From assembly GCA_002423305.1 (NCBI GenBank), contig DIVI01000061.1, forward strand, positions 1 to 29,221: a stretch of 29,221 nucleotides of DNA, in the 5' to 3' direction. Shown here one piece after another: positions 28,929 through 29,221 of this stretch. Both the position numbers and the translations under genes were made by a program. This stretch comes from Methylococcus sp. UBA6136. Lineage in GTDB: Bacteria; Pseudomonadota; Gammaproteobacteria; Methylococcales; Methylococcaceae. The notes under the pieces are model-generated. The model saw only the letters and a program-made list of their open reading frames with translations. It had not been told where the DNA came from and made no database searches. Position 1 is the stretch's first letter; each line of letters opens with the position of its first letter.

Positions 28929-29221
28929 TCAAGCTGGCTTCACAGCAACCAGCATGTAGTTGATGCCTAGATAAGGAACCAGCCAGAAGTTTCGATTCAA
29001 CGGATTGAGCCTTACCCCGGTACGATCGACGACGATCAGGCCATCTGCCCGCAAAAGATCTTCCAACTCAGCGGGTGTGGGGAATTTGCGCCACTGATGC
29101 GTTCCCCGGGGAAGCCAGCGCAAAACGTATTCAGCGCCAACAATGGCACTGAGGAATGAGGCCAAGGTTCGGTTGATCGTGGCAACCATCATAATCCCCC
29201 CGGGCTTCAGCAATCGGGCAC
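28929..29221 (-). CDS. ubiG: Ubiquinone biosynthesis O-methyltransferase UbiG, C-terminal part
   Basis: The reading frame is open to the window edge and lacks its 5' end. The visible ~96 residues are the C-terminal part of a class I SAM methyltransferase: LLKPGGIMMVATINRT (strand 5 region), SAIVGAEYVLRWLPRGTHQW, KFPTPAELEDLLRADGL, and the end NPLNRNFWLVPYLGINYMLVAVKP. GAEYVLR-LPRGTH followed by an F-P-E segment is characteristic of UbiG, which performs both O-methylations of ubiquinone synthesis. The SAM-binding glycine motif would lie outside the window. Confidence 0.88.
   Translation of the reverse strand, partial: ARLLKPGGIMMVATINRTLASFLSAIVGAEYVLRWLPRGTHQWRKFPTPAELEDLLRADGLIVVDRTGVRLNPLNRNFWLVPYLGINYMLVAVKPA

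Noticed and set aside
1..29221. CRISPR array, insertion sequence, prophage or tRNA gene
   Set aside because: No regularly spaced repeats, transposase or integrase motifs, or tRNA cloverleaf were seen on either strand.

Overview
This 29.2 kb window looks like a chromosomal segment of a gammaproteobacterium of moderate GC content. The case rests on three things: gammaproteobacterial gene order (ftsK divergent from trxB; rpsF-rpsR-DUF2232-rplI; scpA-scpB-rluB), a YciO and an EF-G2 of gammaproteobacterial type, and a 28-bp site matching the E. coli chromosome-dimer resolution site dif at 26 of 28 positions. I cannot name the genus. No rRNA, tRNA, CRISPR array, transposase or integrase was seen.

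Layout. 1-1.5 kb: three small exported proteins (a chorismate-lyase-like secreted protein, a Gly/Met/Asn/His-rich lipoprotein and a periplasmic protein). 1.5-5.1 kb: ftsK (minus) divergent from trxB (plus). 5.1-9.9 kb: plus-strand housekeeping genes (rpsF, rpsR, a DUF2232 membrane protein, rplI, waaA, ychF). 9.93 kb: dif, between the convergent genes ychF and rluB. 10-17.1 kb: an almost gap-free minus-strand array (TPR lipoprotein, yoaA, tsaB, yciO, M50 protease, scpA, scpB, rluB). 17.1-20.9 kb: a plus-strand three-gene copper-protein module with a structured leader. 20.9-22.3 kb: an ammonium transporter with an NtrC-type site and a sigma-54 promoter. 22.3-22.5 kb: a candidate 32-aa membrane protein with its own terminator (minus). 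22.9-25.1 kb: a stand-alone EF-G2 with a strong terminator. 25.1-29.2 kb: a WbuC-type cupin, a duplicated-domain lipoprotein, a photolyase/DUF393 pair, an SRPBCC protein and the 3' end of ubiG.

Two themes stand out. First, the window appears to span the replication terminus: dif lies exactly where leading-strand gene orientation flips from plus to minus, seven of eight GGGNAGGG (KOPS-type) octamers point toward it, and the translocase that reads them, FtsK, is encoded 6 kb away with the condensin subunits ScpA/ScpB just across dif. Second, the 17.5-20.8 kb module encodes three exported proteins that each end in one C-terminal membrane anchor with a short basic tail: a protein whose predicted mature N-terminus is His, a two-domain multicopper oxidase with a complete ligand set and its type 1 site in domain 1, and a cupredoxin with a complete type 1 site. 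It is followed by the nitrogen-regulated Amt. I know no described system with exactly this composition, so the module is the best candidate here for an undescribed membrane-tethered periplasmic copper redox chain.
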